From Streptomyces sp. BK340 (GTDB lineage: Bacteria; Actinomycetota; Actinomycetes; Streptomycetales; Streptomycetaceae), in contig NZ_VISR01000036.1 of NCBI RefSeq assembly GCF_007827595.1, forward strand, positions 30,395 through 94,394: a DNA stretch of 64,000 nt. The letters run 5' to 3'. The notes under the pieces are model-generated. The model was not told the DNA's origin, searched no databases, and saw nothing but the letters and a program-made list of their open reading frames with translations. Each line of letters starts with the position of its first letter. The stretch's first letter is position 1. Below are positions 36,534-45,171 of the stretch, piece by piece. The translations under genes and the position numbers were made by a program.

Positions 36534-36986
36534 ATGTCAACGGACGTGAGCGGGATGATCGAGTGCAGACCTCTGGCTCGGATCTGGGGTGAGGACGACG
36601 AGGACGCGGTTTGGCAAGCCGCCATCGACCTCTCCCTTCTCAACACGGGCAACGCCTATGACGCACTCGCCTGCCTCTTCGGCGTCCGCAACTCCTTCGG
36701 GTTCCAGCCGCTGGCCGAAGACCGTGGCCTGCCGGACGACGTCTCGGACAGGCTGCGGGCAGCATTCAACGCGTGGGGCGGGCCACGGGACGCACATGGA
36801 ACCACGTGGATCAACTGGGCCGAGTTGGCAGCTGCAGACTGGGACGAGACCGATCGGTCCGGTACGCGCAGCCGTAGCACGGTCGCCGGGCCGGGTACCC
36901 ACTGGGCGCCGGTCTGGGACGTGATGCGGGCGCTTGCCGAGCTCCATGGTCCGGAACACGTGCGCCTCGTGGTCTGGTTCGACTGA
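36534..36986 (+). CDS. Conserved-looking small protein, immunity-like
   Basis: 150 residues from ATG 36534 (ATG 36555 is an alternative). IECRPLARIWGEDDEDAVWQ, NTGNAYDALACLFGVRNSFG, DAHGTTWINWAELAAADWDE and THWAPVWDVMRALAELHGPE are rich in Trp, Asp and Glu. It is a soluble acidic protein of the kind found as scattered orphan immunity genes. No partner toxin is seen. It begins 57 bp after a mobile-element end repeat and has its own terminator. Confidence 0.6.
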   Translation: MSTDVSGMIECRPLARIWGEDDEDAVWQAAIDLSLLNTGNAYDALACLFGVRNSFGFQPLAEDRGLPDDVSDRLRAAFNAWGGPRDAHGTTWINWAELAAADWDETDRSGTRSRSTVAGPGTHWAPVWDVMRALAELHGPEHVRLVVWFD

Positions 36987-37040
36987 TCACGAAGTTCTGT
37001 CCGTCCCCCGACACAGCGTGACTTCTCCATCGGGAAGCCG

Positions 37041-37065
37041 CTGTGACGGCAGACTGCCGTCACAG
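37041..37065 (+). terminator. Terminator hairpin after the gene at 36534
   Basis: An 11-bp perfect stem, CTGTGACGGCA with TGCCGTCACAG, and a 3-nt loop, 54 nt after the stop. Confidence 0.65.
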
Positions 37066-37172
37066 CTCCTCCTAAGCACCTGCCGACCCGCAAGATGAGT
37101 ACGCGGACTCACAGCGATGCGGCGACCACCGACGGACGATGAAGACCACATCGTCCAGATCGGGAGACCGCC

Positions 37173-37835
37173 GTGCTCAGCCGTATCGCCGACTGTCTGG
37201 TGCCCGTCTTCGGTCGGCTGTCGGTGACCACCGACCCCGACACCGAAATCGCACCCGGCAGCATCATCGCTGCCAACCACACCTCGTTCGCGGACCCCGC
37301 CGTCGTACTCGCCGCCCTGCACGGCCTCGGCATCGAACCCGTCGTCATGGCGGCCGCGGGCCTGTGGCGGATCCCCGTGCTCGGACGCTCCCTCCGCCGC
37401 GAAGGGCACGTCCCCGTGCACCGGGGCGACCGGCGGGCCGCCGCCGCGCTCGATGTGGCCGCGCAGGTCCTGGAGCAGGGACGGTGCCTGCTCATCTACC
37501 CCGAAGGCGGACTGCCCCGCCGCAGGGGTGCCGGCGAAGCCACCCCCGGCATCTTCCGCACCGGCCTGGCGCGCCTCGCCCAGCGAACCGGTGCTCCCGT
37601 CGTGCCTGTAGGCCAAGCCGGTGCCCGACGAATCACCTCAGGTCGCACGGCCAAGCAGCTCGCCGGCCTGGTGACGGCGCCGGTACGTCGCCCGCGCCTG
37701 CACGTCCACGTAGGTACGTCACTGGTCCTGACCGGTGACCGTGCGGCTGGCACGGCGCGGGCCCGCGCTGCGGTGACCACGGCATGGCGGACAGCGGCCG
37801 CGCACCTCAGCGAGCCTGCCGCACTCGCCGCATAG
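37173..37835 (+). CDS. 1-acylglycerol-3-phosphate O-acyltransferase (PlsC family)
   Basis: A 220-residue acyltransferase. The catalytic HX4D is visible in ANHTSFADPAVV (H about 36, D about 41), the second block in LGRSLRREGHVPVHRGD, and the third in LLIYPEGGLPRRRGAG, followed by VVPVGQAGARR. It transfers an acyl group to lysophosphatidic acid or a related lipid at the membrane. Start GTG 37173. Short for the family but complete in motifs. Confidence 0.82.
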   Translation: MLSRIADCLVPVFGRLSVTTDPDTEIAPGSIIAANHTSFADPAVVLAALHGLGIEPVVMAAAGLWRIPVLGRSLRREGHVPVHRGDRRAAAALDVAAQVLEQGRCLLIYPEGGLPRRRGAGEATPGIFRTGLARLAQRTGAPVVPVGQAGARRITSGRTAKQLAGLVTAPVRRPRLHVHVGTSLVLTGDRAAGTARARAAVTTAWRTAAAHLSEPAALAA

Positions 37836-37896
37836 CTTTGTGCGGGCGCGCTGTCGGCTGACGCGCAGCCCCTCCTCGGCGGTGGCCGCACACTGG

Positions 37897-38472
37897 TCAT
37901 CGTCGTGATGGGGTGCGCCCCGCCGACTGGCGTGTCGTGCGTCGCTCGTGGCGGCCACCCTCCACTTCCACCCTTCGGCGTTGACGGGCGGCCTCGGTCG
38001 AGCGGCACTCGTCCGCGGGCTGTCGGCCCCAGGGCCGCTGCGGACCACCCGCGGACGGATGACTGACGTCTCCCAGTTCAACGTCGGCGAGCGGCGCGGT
38101 CACGCGGGTGCGCAGCAGGTCTGCCCCGGGGCCGCCGTACAGCGAGACGTAGCCCAGGACCACAGTCCATACCTGCAGGTCTTGCACTTCCGGGACGCCC
38201 ACTTCCCTCAGTCCGCCGTCAGGGAGGTTGCTCCAGAGTGTTACCGCGTGCCACTCGCCCATGGGCGCGGGTGTAGCAACTGAGACGCGCTCGCCACGGC
38301 CGGTCGGACTCCAGCCACAGCCGGATGCCGGTCTCATCCCGGCACGCCACGCCCAACCACGGCACGACCCGCTCCGCGTGCCATGGCCGACAGGTTCTCC
38401 ATCCGGGCTGTACGCCGTGAGCCGTACAGCCCAGAACCGTAGACCGTCCGCTATCGCCCCCGTCCGCTCCAA
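37897..38472 (-). pseudogene. Coding-like remnant of unknown protein
   Basis: A minus frame open from about 38472 to 37897 contains DGLRFWAVRLTAYSPDGEPV, MGEWHAVTLWSNLPDGGLRE, VQDLQVWTVVLGYVSLYGGP and TRVTAPLADVELGDVS, which look like protein, but the start codon would be TTG and the C-terminal 50 residues are Arg-rich and unlike coding sequence. Probably a gene with a lost start and end. No family recognised. Confidence 0.3.
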
Positions 38473-38562
38473 ATGCCGACGCGTGTGCAGGTGTCCACGG
38501 GTCCTGTGATTCTGCCGGTCACGAAGTCCACGTCACCGCGGCGGAGGCCGCTGGCTGCTTCT

Positions 38563-38595
38563 GGTACTCCAGCTGTAGATCGTGATCTTCGTAGT
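38563..38595 (-). repeat. IS701-associated end repeat (copy 2, inverted)
   Basis: The minus strand reads CTACGAAGATCACGATCTAC then AGCTGGAGTACC. It is inverted with respect to copy 3 at 39400-39430, so the two bracket the exported gene at 38747. Confidence 0.6.
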
Positions 38596-38746
38596 GCGCG
38601 CTCGGGCGGGCCGTCTCTCGTCCTGGGTTGGTCCGACTGATCGGATCTTCCGGTGAGTCGCTCCGAGACGCTCCGGGCGGCGGCAGAGCCGAGGTTATGA
38701 ATGCGTCACCGGACCATCCGCGAGCATCAACCTCAGGAGCCACACG

Positions 38747-39268
38747 ATGCACCCCGTCAGAGCAGCCCGTCTCGGCACGGCCACTGCGCTGGTCACCCTT
38801 CTCGCCTGCGCCCCTGTCGCGTCCGCCGCGGCGGACACCGATTCCGCTCACGCCAAGGGCGGAGAGCGGGTCATCACACTCATCGGCCACCTCGTGCAGC
38901 AGACGCGCTTCCCCGTCAACCCCGACGGCAGCCCCGCCCAGGGCGACCGGACCGTCTTCCGCTCGCTCCTCTTCGACAAGGACGACAAGAACCAGGTCGG
39001 CGAAACCGACGGCACCTGCACCACCACCACGGTCGAAAACCGCGGAGCGGAGGAGTGCGTCGTGACATACAACCTCCCGGGCGGCCAGCTCTCCGTACAG
39101 GGGATGGTCTTCGGCATCCTCACCGATGGCCGCCCGACGATCCCTCCCCCTTCCTTCGACAACGGGATCACCGGCGGCACTGGGGTTTTCGCCCAGGCTC
39201 GCGGCCAGGTCCACGCCGACACGATCGGTACGGGCAAGCGGCGCTTCACCATCGACCTCGACCGCTGA
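38747..39268 (+). CDS. Exported allene-oxide-cyclase/dirigent-like barrel protein
   Basis: A 173-residue protein with a signal peptide (LGTATALVTLLACAPVASAA). The mature part has RVITLIGHLVQQTRFPVNPD, GTCTTTTVENRGAEECVVTY with a Cys pair, NLPGGQLSVQGMVFGILTDG and TGVFAQARGQVHADTIGTGK then RRFTIDL, the strand pattern of the eight-stranded allene oxide cyclase-like barrel used by several secreted Streptomyces proteins. Whether it is an enzyme or a ligand binder is not visible. It lies between two inverted mobile-element end repeats. Confidence 0.75.
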   Translation: MHPVRAARLGTATALVTLLACAPVASAAADTDSAHAKGGERVITLIGHLVQQTRFPVNPDGSPAQGDRTVFRSLLFDKDDKNQVGETDGTCTTTTVENRGAEECVVTYNLPGGQLSVQGMVFGILTDGRPTIPPPSFDNGITGGTGVFAQARGQVHADTIGTGKRRFTIDLDR

Positions 39269-39399
39269 CTGCTCTGCCCCCGCCCGGTGAGAAGGCTGGG
39301 CCGTCCACGGCACGGCCCACCAGCTCGATTGGTCCCATTGGCGACGCCGCAACCAGGCTCGATCCCAGGCCATCCACCATCAGCGGCAAGCCGCCCAGG

Positions 39400-39430
39400 C
39401 ATGAAGATCGCGATCTGCAGCTGGAGTACT
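39400..39430 (+). repeat. IS701-associated end repeat (copy 3)
   Basis: CATGAAGATCGCGATCTGCA followed by GCTGGAGTACT. It closes the segment opened by copy 2 and directly touches the left end of the next element at 39429. Confidence 0.6.
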
Positions 39431-39458
39431 AGTACTTCAGTGCGACTTCGTGATCCAG

Positions 39459-39836
39459 CTAGGCGTCGAGGTAGTGGTAATCCCCATCCGGGAGGCCGAT
39501 CGCCAGGCCGCCGTTGTGGACCCTCCACTCACTCATTCCCTCGACGTCGTGGCTGACCAGAAACAGCCCCCGGGGCCTCTCGTCGTACTCGTCATCCTGA
39601 CAGGAGGCCGGGAGCTGGGCGATCTGACGCAACCGCTCCTCGAACCAGTCGAGGGACACCGCGCGGATGTCGCCCCCGTAGAAGGCCCACCTGACGGCGT
39701 TGTACTGCCGAGCGGGGAAGGCCCAGCCCCCGCTGTAGGTGTGCTCCGGATCGTCTGCTTCCACGATCTCCTTGATCTGGGCCAGCTGTCCGTCGTCACA
39801 CTGCAGCCAGCCCCTGACCGAGACCATGGTTCCCAT
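39459..39836 (-). CDS. Immunity-like small protein in the inverted-repeat element
   Basis: 125 residues from ATG 39836: VSVRGWLQCDDGQLAQIKEI, YSGGWAFPARQYNAVRWAFY, GGDIRAVSLDWFEERLRQIA, PRGLFLVSHDVEGMSEWRVH and IGLPDGDYHYLDA at the end. It has a soluble alpha/beta pattern, resembling a family of small proteins that recur beside toxin loci in actinobacteria. No toxin accompanies it. The stop lies 30 bp inside the element's left end. Confidence 0.65.
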   Translation of the reverse strand: MGTMVSVRGWLQCDDGQLAQIKEIVEADDPEHTYSGGWAFPARQYNAVRWAFYGGDIRAVSLDWFEERLRQIAQLPASCQDDEYDERPRGLFLVSHDVEGMSEWRVHNGGLAIGLPDGDYHYLDA

Positions 39837-40059
39837 GGCGGTTGCTCCTCATTCGTGTGGCGCGCTGCCCTGGCGCACGGCTCCTATGCGCTTGCACGCT
39901 AGGGGGGACCTGCTCGGTCGCGCAAAGGGATTGACAGGTGGATCAGCCGCCTCGAGCGAGAGCGCGCCACCCCTATCCGGTGGGCCCTCGCGATTTTGCG
40001 CTGGGCCCGGGTGAGTATGAGAACGGCCAACGCGTGATCATCAGGGTTTGTGTGGACTC

Positions 40060-40723
40060 CTGAAGATCGTGCGATGGCCGCGGGCCACAGGATGGACGCG
40101 GCCCGCTGGCAGGCGATGTTCGACCGGCCTTTGGCGCTCGCGTGGCGGGTTCACCACGATGGCACCTGGCCGTGGAGCAGGGGCAGAAGCCCATGGCGAT
40201 CGTCGTGACAGCCGGGCAGCGTGCGGACTCGCCGCAGTTTGAACCCGTGCCGGCAAAGGTCCGTGTGCCCCGCATCGGGCCGGGCCAGCCGCGCGTCCGT
40301 CCCGATCGAGTGCGCGCTGACAAGGCGTACGCCTCCCGCAGGAACCGCGCCTACCTGCGCCGCCGCGGGATCCGATGCCCCATCCCCGACAAGGCTGACC
40401 AGGCACGCAACCGCCAGAACCTCGGCTCCCTAGGCGGTCGGCCACCGCATTTCGACCCGGTCGACTACCGCGAGCGTCATGCGGTCGAGTGCGGGATCAA
40501 CCGCCTCAAGAGGTATCGCGCGGTTGCCACGCGCTACGACAAGCTGGCGGTCCGCTACGAGGCGACAGTCCTCATCGCTGCCATCAACGAATGGCTGTCA
40601 CCGGCACTCGTCACTAGAGCTCGTAGTCCTGGGCCAGCTCCTCCCAACGAATGCTGCGAAGTTCAGGGTCGGCGTCCTCACCCGACGGGACAGCCAAGAC
40701 AGTCTGAAACCAGACCACAGTGA
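40060..40723 (+). pseudogene. IS5-type transposase, broken N-terminus and altered C-terminus
   Basis: From about 40142 the frame is good: HLAVEQGQKPMAIVVTAGQR, DRVRADKAYASRRNRAYLRR, ERHAVECGINRLKRYRAVAT and VRYEATVLIAAINEWL, the C-terminal half of an IS5-group DDE enzyme. Before that the expected SRGGFTT...HLAVEQG junction needs one more base. After NEWL, where these proteins normally stop, the frame runs on to 40723 into the antisense of the next gene, so the end was replaced. Confidence 0.7.
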
Positions 40724-41045
40724 GGGCAGAACGGTGCAGCACCGGGTCGAGCTCAGGAGCGATCGCTGTCGAGCGGAAGGCGCCGATGCAGGCCACGGAA
40801 GGCAGGATCTCGACGGGGCCGAAGGCGCCGGCGGTCTGGTCCGGGTACTCGCGGGAGGGTGGAACGAGATGGACCGGCGTGGAGGGAAACGAGTGTTCGG
40901 CCTGCCGCTGGAGGCTCCTGACCTTCATGTCGTTGACGGGCTTACACGGGTAGCCCTCCAGCATCCCCCCGTAGGGCGAAGACATCCGCAGCTCGGTGAG
41001 CTCGATCGAACGGCCGGACGAGAGGGTTATGTGGCTCAGCGACAT
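40614..41045 (-). CDS. Second immunity-like small protein in the element
   Basis: 143 residues from ATG 41045: SLSHITLSSGRSIELTELRM, SSPYGGMLEGYPCKPVNDMK, SFPSTPVHLVPPSREYP, FGPVEILPSVACIGAFRSTA and RSIRWEELAQDYEL. It looks like a conserved soluble protein; I recall similar orphan proteins in Streptomyces but can give no named family. It overlaps the run-on tail of the transposase on the other strand by 110 bp. Confidence 0.65.
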   Translation of the reverse strand: MSLSHITLSSGRSIELTELRMSSPYGGMLEGYPCKPVNDMKVRSLQRQAEHSFPSTPVHLVPPSREYPDQTAGAFGPVEILPSVACIGAFRSTAIAPELDPVLHRSALTVVWFQTVLAVPSGEDADPELRSIRWEELAQDYEL

Positions 41046-41115
41046 GCTGACACCCTATGCGCACGATTCATTTCCGATATACGGCCTAGATCGCGAAGTC
41101 GCACTGGAGTACTAG

Positions 41116-41748
41116 ACGGAGGATGTTTTGTCGTGCCACGTACCAGCGTTCGCCATAACGCTCGGTGAACCGCGCGCTGTCGGCGGCCGGCAGCGACCTG
41201 GCGCGGCAGATGTCACGCATCTCGGCAGGGTCTTGATCTCGAACACCACCGTCTGTGCGACGGGGCCGCCCTGCTCACCAGGCGGGCGAGCGATGTTCGC
41301 GGCCTGGTCGCCGAGCTCGTCCCCAGCGGCCGCAACCCCGCCGTCCACGGACTGCCGCAGCCGCGGCCACTCACCGCCAGCAGTCCACCCCGCCGTGATC
41401 GGACGCGGGCCGGAGTAGGCCACTCCTCACCAAGCAGGGCCGAACAGGGTGGTGCCGAGCCGATCCTGGACCTCATTGACGGGCCTTTGGTGTGCAGCTG
41501 CACCGAAGGCCCGGTCGCGGCACATCCCAGCGTCAGTGTGGAACGCCGTTCGTGCTCGGTACGGCGGGCCAACCGGGGCTTGGCAAACCGCACGCGCTGC
41601 ACGGCGAGTTCTGCCGCGCCCGGGGGCAACTTGCCGCGAAACAGGAGTCATCGGCGACGGCGAGTCACAGACCTCGTTCAGGTGGTACCGGCGTGAGGCC
41701 GGCTGAGATCGAACGTCTGCATGGCAGTGAGCGGCCGGGCAGTGTCTG
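41116..41748. other. Decayed DNA outside the element's right end
   Basis: No frame with coding quality on either strand and no transposase motif I can name. Confidence 0.35.
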
Positions 41749-41961
41749 CTACCGCTGCTGCGATCCAGGAGGAAGTGCAGACATCGAGCGCACCTCCGGG
41801 TAAGCCTCAGGTGTGCGGGGCTCGAAGATGCCGGCAGAGGCGCCTGTGGCCATGACTGCGTCGAGTTGGCTGCGTATGCTCGCGGCCGCGTCACGTACTC
41901 GCGCCGGTATGTCGCCGCGCTCTGCGACGAGCTGGTGATAGATCGGAGCGTCCTGGAACAT
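41749..41961 (-). CDS. Small protein of unknown function, possibly truncated
   Basis: 70 residues from ATG 41961 (AAGGG upstream): MFQDAPIYHQLVAERGDIPA then RVRDAAASIRSQLDAVM. The first 45 residues form a helical, coding-like start; the last 25 look random, so the gene is probably cut at its 3' side. Confidence 0.45.
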   Translation of the reverse strand: MFQDAPIYHQLVAERGDIPARVRDAAASIRSQLDAVMATGASAGIFEPRTPEAYPEVRSMSALPPGSQQR

Positions 41962-42682
41962 GTGGCCCTTCCGGCAGGTGATCATCGAGTCATGCGGGCG
42001 TCGTAGTCTAAAGGAGCAGCGTGCATGCCACAGACCTGCGATGGCCCATATCGATCAGTTGAGCTCTCTGAGCGGCGACTTCTCACCCTTTCGTCACCAC
42101 CCTGATGCGTGGTCAGACGCTGATTGAACGCTATTGAATGATGGGGAAGGCGGCTCATCTACGAGGGGCGGGGGGCTCGACCGAGCCCCTGCGGCGGACA
42201 TCTTGGCCCATCCGACCGCCCGCTGGTCGAAGCCCGGATGCCATTGTCGAGCGCCGACACTTCAGGCGTCTCGCTGCGTCAACTGGGATGACCGCGGCGC
42301 GATTCGTGCGAGGCGGACTTGCACCTCAGCAGTCGATTCTCAAGGCAGCAAGGTTGTTCAGCATGTCGCTTCGGACCCAGCCTTGCAGGCCGCTGGGGAG
42401 CCAGACCGCTCTTGCTGCGGTGGGTGAGCTTGCTGCAGTACCCGGTCACCCTTGCCGTACATCATCTGGAGCCGGTCATCGGTGTAGAGGCGGCAGCGCG
42501 CCAAACCCTGGAAGCGCGGGCCAGGCCGAAGGTGTCCGCCCAGCCCGTTCATTGCCCCTTGACCGACGACTACGGCTGGGACGTCCCGGGCGAAGTCGCA
42601 AGCATTTGGCGCGACATGAACGGATAGGCAGCAGAACCCCGCCCGGGCCGGGTGCCCGCCTCCGCTCGGCCTCCGGCCCGAT
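41962..42682. other. Decayed DNA without supported gene
   Basis: Several long frames exist by virtue of GC content, but none has coding character. No RNA gene or repeat seen. Confidence 0.35.
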
Positions 42683-42815
42683 TCAGTCGAGGCGCGCTGC
42701 CTTCGGTTCAAGGAGGTCGGCTTCCAGGTCTGCGATGCGCTTCTCGGTGAAGCCGACGTGCCATAGCTGCGCGCATTCCAGGAACCGGATGCTTCCGGCC
42801 TGGGATACGGATAGG
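42683..42815 (-). pseudogene. C-terminal scrap of an unknown protein
   Basis: The minus frame reads SIRFLECAQLWHVGFTEKRI, ADLEADLLEPKAARLD and a stop. It looks like the end of a helical protein, but it has no start and is unlike the DNA around it. From 42816 to 43023 only the promoter region of the next gene remains, with an AT-rich patch at 42893-42945. Confidence 0.35.
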
Positions 42816-43023
42816 GGCTGGCTGGTCGCCGGCCGGGCCGAGGCGGCAAGGCGACGGCACTACCCGGCAGGCGACAGAAAAGCGTCCTAAAAGTGAATGA
42901 AATATGTCACAGATCTAATAGTTCAACGTTCAACTTATCCAGGAGTAACGTCGCCCCTGTCCCACCAACCCGGGACCCGCCTCCGGGCCCCACAGGGCCA
43001 CGGTGCATTGCAAGGAGAAGTCC

Positions 43024-43461
43024 ATGAACCACACATTCGGACGTCGCGCCGTCACCACGGTCGTCACTGTCGCCGCAGCAGCCGGAGCGCTGCTGGTCGC
43101 GGGCACCGCCGCCTCGGCCTCTCCGAACCCCGCCACCAACCACGCCGTCGTCTCTCACGCCGCACACATCACGACGTACGGTGACCGCCACGAGGAGCGA
43201 AGCGAGCACGGCGACGGCCGGAACGAGCGATTCGGACACGACCACGACCGCCGCAGCGGCTGGGACGACCGGAACGAGTACCGCGGGGACCACCGCTTCG
43301 ACGGCCACCGCTACTGGGAGCGGTCGGACCGGTACTGGTACGGCAGTGACCACGGTCGCCGTCACCACTTCGACGGTCACCGCTCCTACCAGTGGGAGCG
43401 CGGCAGGTGGATCATCGTCCACAACGACACGCACGGCTTCGCCGGCAGCATCTCCAACTGA
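43024..43461 (+). CDS. Exported His/Asp/Arg-rich protein
   Basis: A 145-residue protein with a signal peptide (GRRAVTTVVTVAAAAGALLV, cleavage near ASAS). The mature part is dominated by charged residues and His/Trp/Tyr: DRHEERSEHGDGRNERFGHD, FDGHRYWERSDRYWYGSDHG and SYQWERGRWIIVHNDTHGFA. Low complexity and the many His/Asp suggest metal or wall-polymer binding, which is inference. Start at ATG 43024 with AAGGAG 5 nt upstream. Confidence 0.75.
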   Translation: MNHTFGRRAVTTVVTVAAAAGALLVAGTAASASPNPATNHAVVSHAAHITTYGDRHEERSEHGDGRNERFGHDHDRRSGWDDRNEYRGDHRFDGHRYWERSDRYWYGSDHGRRHHFDGHRSYQWERGRWIIVHNDTHGFAGSISN

Positions 43462-43472
43462 CCACACGGACC

Positions 43473-43964
43473 ATGGCGAACGCCGAGTCCGGGCACCAGT
43501 CACCACAGCCCGGGCCCGGCACGCCGGCCCCGAAACACGTCGACATCATGACCACTTGCATAGATCACATGGTTGACATGGAGCTCGTGTCCCTCCCGGG
43601 TGAGCTGATCGTCGTGCCGACCCATCTGCTCTACCGAGCGCAGGACCCGCTCGCGGTGCAGCTCCTCTTCCACGACAGCATCCAGGGCCTGATCCCATGG
43701 GTCTTCGCGCGCGATCTCCTCGCCGCGGGGACCCAGGCTCCCAGCGGGACCGGCGACGTACGGATCTGGCCCAACGGAACCGGCACCGAAGCGGTGCTGC
43801 ACCTCCTCCTGTCCTCGCCCCACGGTTCAGCCCACCTCACGACCTCGCTCTCGGAGATCGAGCAGTGGCTGCGATCCACTTACCAGCTTGTGCCGACTGC
43901 CGAGGAAACCCAGGCACTGGACCTCGAAACCCACCTCACCCGATTCCTGAACGGGACACCCTGA
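43473..43964 (+). CDS. SsgA-like sporulation/cell-division protein (SALP)
   Basis: A 163-residue protein. Residues 30-140 carry the family blocks LVSLPGELIVVPTHLLYRAQ, DPLAVQLLFHDSIQGLIPWV, FARDLLAAGTQAPSGTGDVR and HLTTSLSEIEQWLRSTYQLV. SsgA-like proteins guide septation and spore-wall assembly in sporulating actinobacteria. The Cys-containing start (DIMTTCIDHMVDM) is slightly longer than usual. It starts 11 nt after the preceding gene, so the two may be cotranscribed. Confidence 0.82.
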   Translation: MANAESGHQSPQPGPGTPAPKHVDIMTTCIDHMVDMELVSLPGELIVVPTHLLYRAQDPLAVQLLFHDSIQGLIPWVFARDLLAAGTQAPSGTGDVRIWPNGTGTEAVLHLLLSSPHGSAHLTTSLSEIEQWLRSTYQLVPTAEETQALDLETHLTRFLNGTP

Positions 43965-44320
43965 GCCCCCGGACCGTCATGAAGCCTCGGGCAAGCCCCG
44001 GGGCAGAGGGGCTGAGGGAATGGCCGCCCCAGAGAGTTCCCCATGCCCCCCCGGGCAGAGAACTCCCGTCGGCAAAAGGTAGGGCGGCTCGCGCTCGCAT
44101 CCATCCGCCGCGTCCCGGCCCGAAAAGCCACCTCAGACAGAAGCCACCCGCCTCGGAAGGCGCCGACGACAACCAGCACGCGAGCACCCCATAGACCGCG
44201 GGGGCAGCATTCCTGGCCGCTCAAAGGGACAGCAGCAGCCAGAACACCGAATGCGGCCCCCGCGCCCCAAAAGCGCGCCCCCAGATTCATGGTCCGCGGC
44301 GCGACGCGCCCCACGCGGCG
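43965..44320. other. Intergenic region between convergent genes
   Basis: Lies between the SALP gene (plus) and the DeoR gene (minus). No gene; short GC dyads only (for example near 43988-44015). Confidence 0.35.
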
Positions 44321-45082
44321 TCAGACGGTTTTCACAACGGTGCCGGCGCCTTCGAGCGCGGCTACCTCGTCGGCGGGCGCCGTGCTGTCGGTGACGAGGC
44401 TGTGCAGGAGGGTGGAGGGGCCGACGTAGGCGTGGGCGGTGTGACCGAGCTTGCTGCCGTCCGCGGCGGCGATGATGCGGCGCGTGGAAGCGATGCTCGC
44501 CTTCTTCACCACAGCGTCGTCGAGGTCGTAGGCGGTCAGGCCCTCGGCTGCACTCAGGCCGCAGCAGCCGACGACCGCGGTGTCGAAGCGAAGTGCCGAC
44601 AGGGAGGCGAGCGTGAGGGGGCCGGTCAGGGCCCCTTCGGCTGCGCGGGGCCGTCCGCCGGGCACCATCAGCGTGGTCCGACTCGGCGAGTCGCTGAGTA
44701 TGTGAATGGCCTGCAGTGACAGAGGCATCACGGTGACCGGTCGTCCGCGCAGCAGGCGGGCCACCTCCAGACAGGTGGTGCCGCTGTCCAGGAGGACGGT
44801 CTCGCCGTCAGCGATGAGCGAGGACACCTCGGCTGCGATCCGGCGCTTGGCTTCGGCGGCCTCATGAGCGCGCAGCGCGAAGGGCGGCTCCTCACCCCTG
44901 AGCAGCAGCGTGCGTGCCCCACCTCGCACGCGTTCGAGGATGCCTTGCGCGGCCAGTGTGTCGAGGTCGCGCCGGATGGTCATCTCCGAGGCGCCGGTCA
45001 GCTCTGCGAGTTTCAGGACCGTGGCACTGCCCGACTCCCTGACGGCCTGGGCGATCAGCCGGTGACGGTCTGCGTTGCTCAT
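44321..45082 (-). CDS. DeoR/GlpR-family transcriptional regulator
   Basis: A 253-residue repressor. The N-terminal helix-turn-helix reads ADRHRLIAQAVRESGSATVL, LAELTGASEMTIRRDLDTLA and GILERVRGGAR. The sugar-phosphate-binding domain has RIAAEVSSLIADGETVLLDS (GTT motif DSGTTCLEVA) and AVVGCCGLSAAEGLTAYDLD, later KLGHTAHAYVGP. It is divergent from an MFS gene, with an inverted repeat between them, so it probably represses that transporter until a phosphorylated sugar binds. Confidence 0.88.
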   Translation of the reverse strand: MSNADRHRLIAQAVRESGSATVLKLAELTGASEMTIRRDLDTLAAQGILERVRGGARTLLLRGEEPPFALRAHEAAEAKRRIAAEVSSLIADGETVLLDSGTTCLEVARLLRGRPVTVMPLSLQAIHILSDSPSRTTLMVPGGRPRAAEGALTGPLTLASLSALRFDTAVVGCCGLSAAEGLTAYDLDDAVVKKASIASTRRIIAAADGSKLGHTAHAYVGPSTLLHSLVTDSTAPADEVAALEGAGTVVKTV

Positions 45083-45104
45083 ACCGCGATTGAACACCAC
45101 CCAG

Positions 45105-45159
45105 AACGAACACACAAGCCGATCAAATGGCAGTGTTTCAAACAACGAAGATGTTCGTT
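45105..45159. promoter_or_regulatory. Inverted repeat in the DeoR/MFS divergent promoter
   Basis: AACGAACA (45105-45112) and TGTTCGTT (45152-45159) form a perfect inverted repeat with centres 47 bp apart. Further GAACA units occur at about 45092 and 45108. Spaced half-sites of this sort are typical for DeoR-family repressors that loop DNA. Confidence 0.55.
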
Positions 45160-45171
45160 ATGGTCACCGGC

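Larger units (their letters stand above)
39429..41115. mobile_element. 1.69-kb element bounded by 28-bp inverted repeats
   Basis: The left end CTAGTACTTCAGTGCGACTT (39429 onward) and the right end, read inwards, CTAGTACTCCAGTGCGACTT (41115 backward) are inverted repeats of 28 bp with three differences. Inside are two small immunity-like genes (minus strand, at either end) and a broken IS5-type transposase (plus strand) between them. No clear target duplication is seen. Either the transposase once moved the whole block, or the ends belong to another, absent enzyme. Confidence 0.65.

Noticed and set aside
42138..42890. A 250-codon plus-strand frame
   Set aside because: Arg/Pro/Ser/Gly-rich chance frame with no Shine-Dalgarno and no motif; overlapping frames on both strands are equally open.
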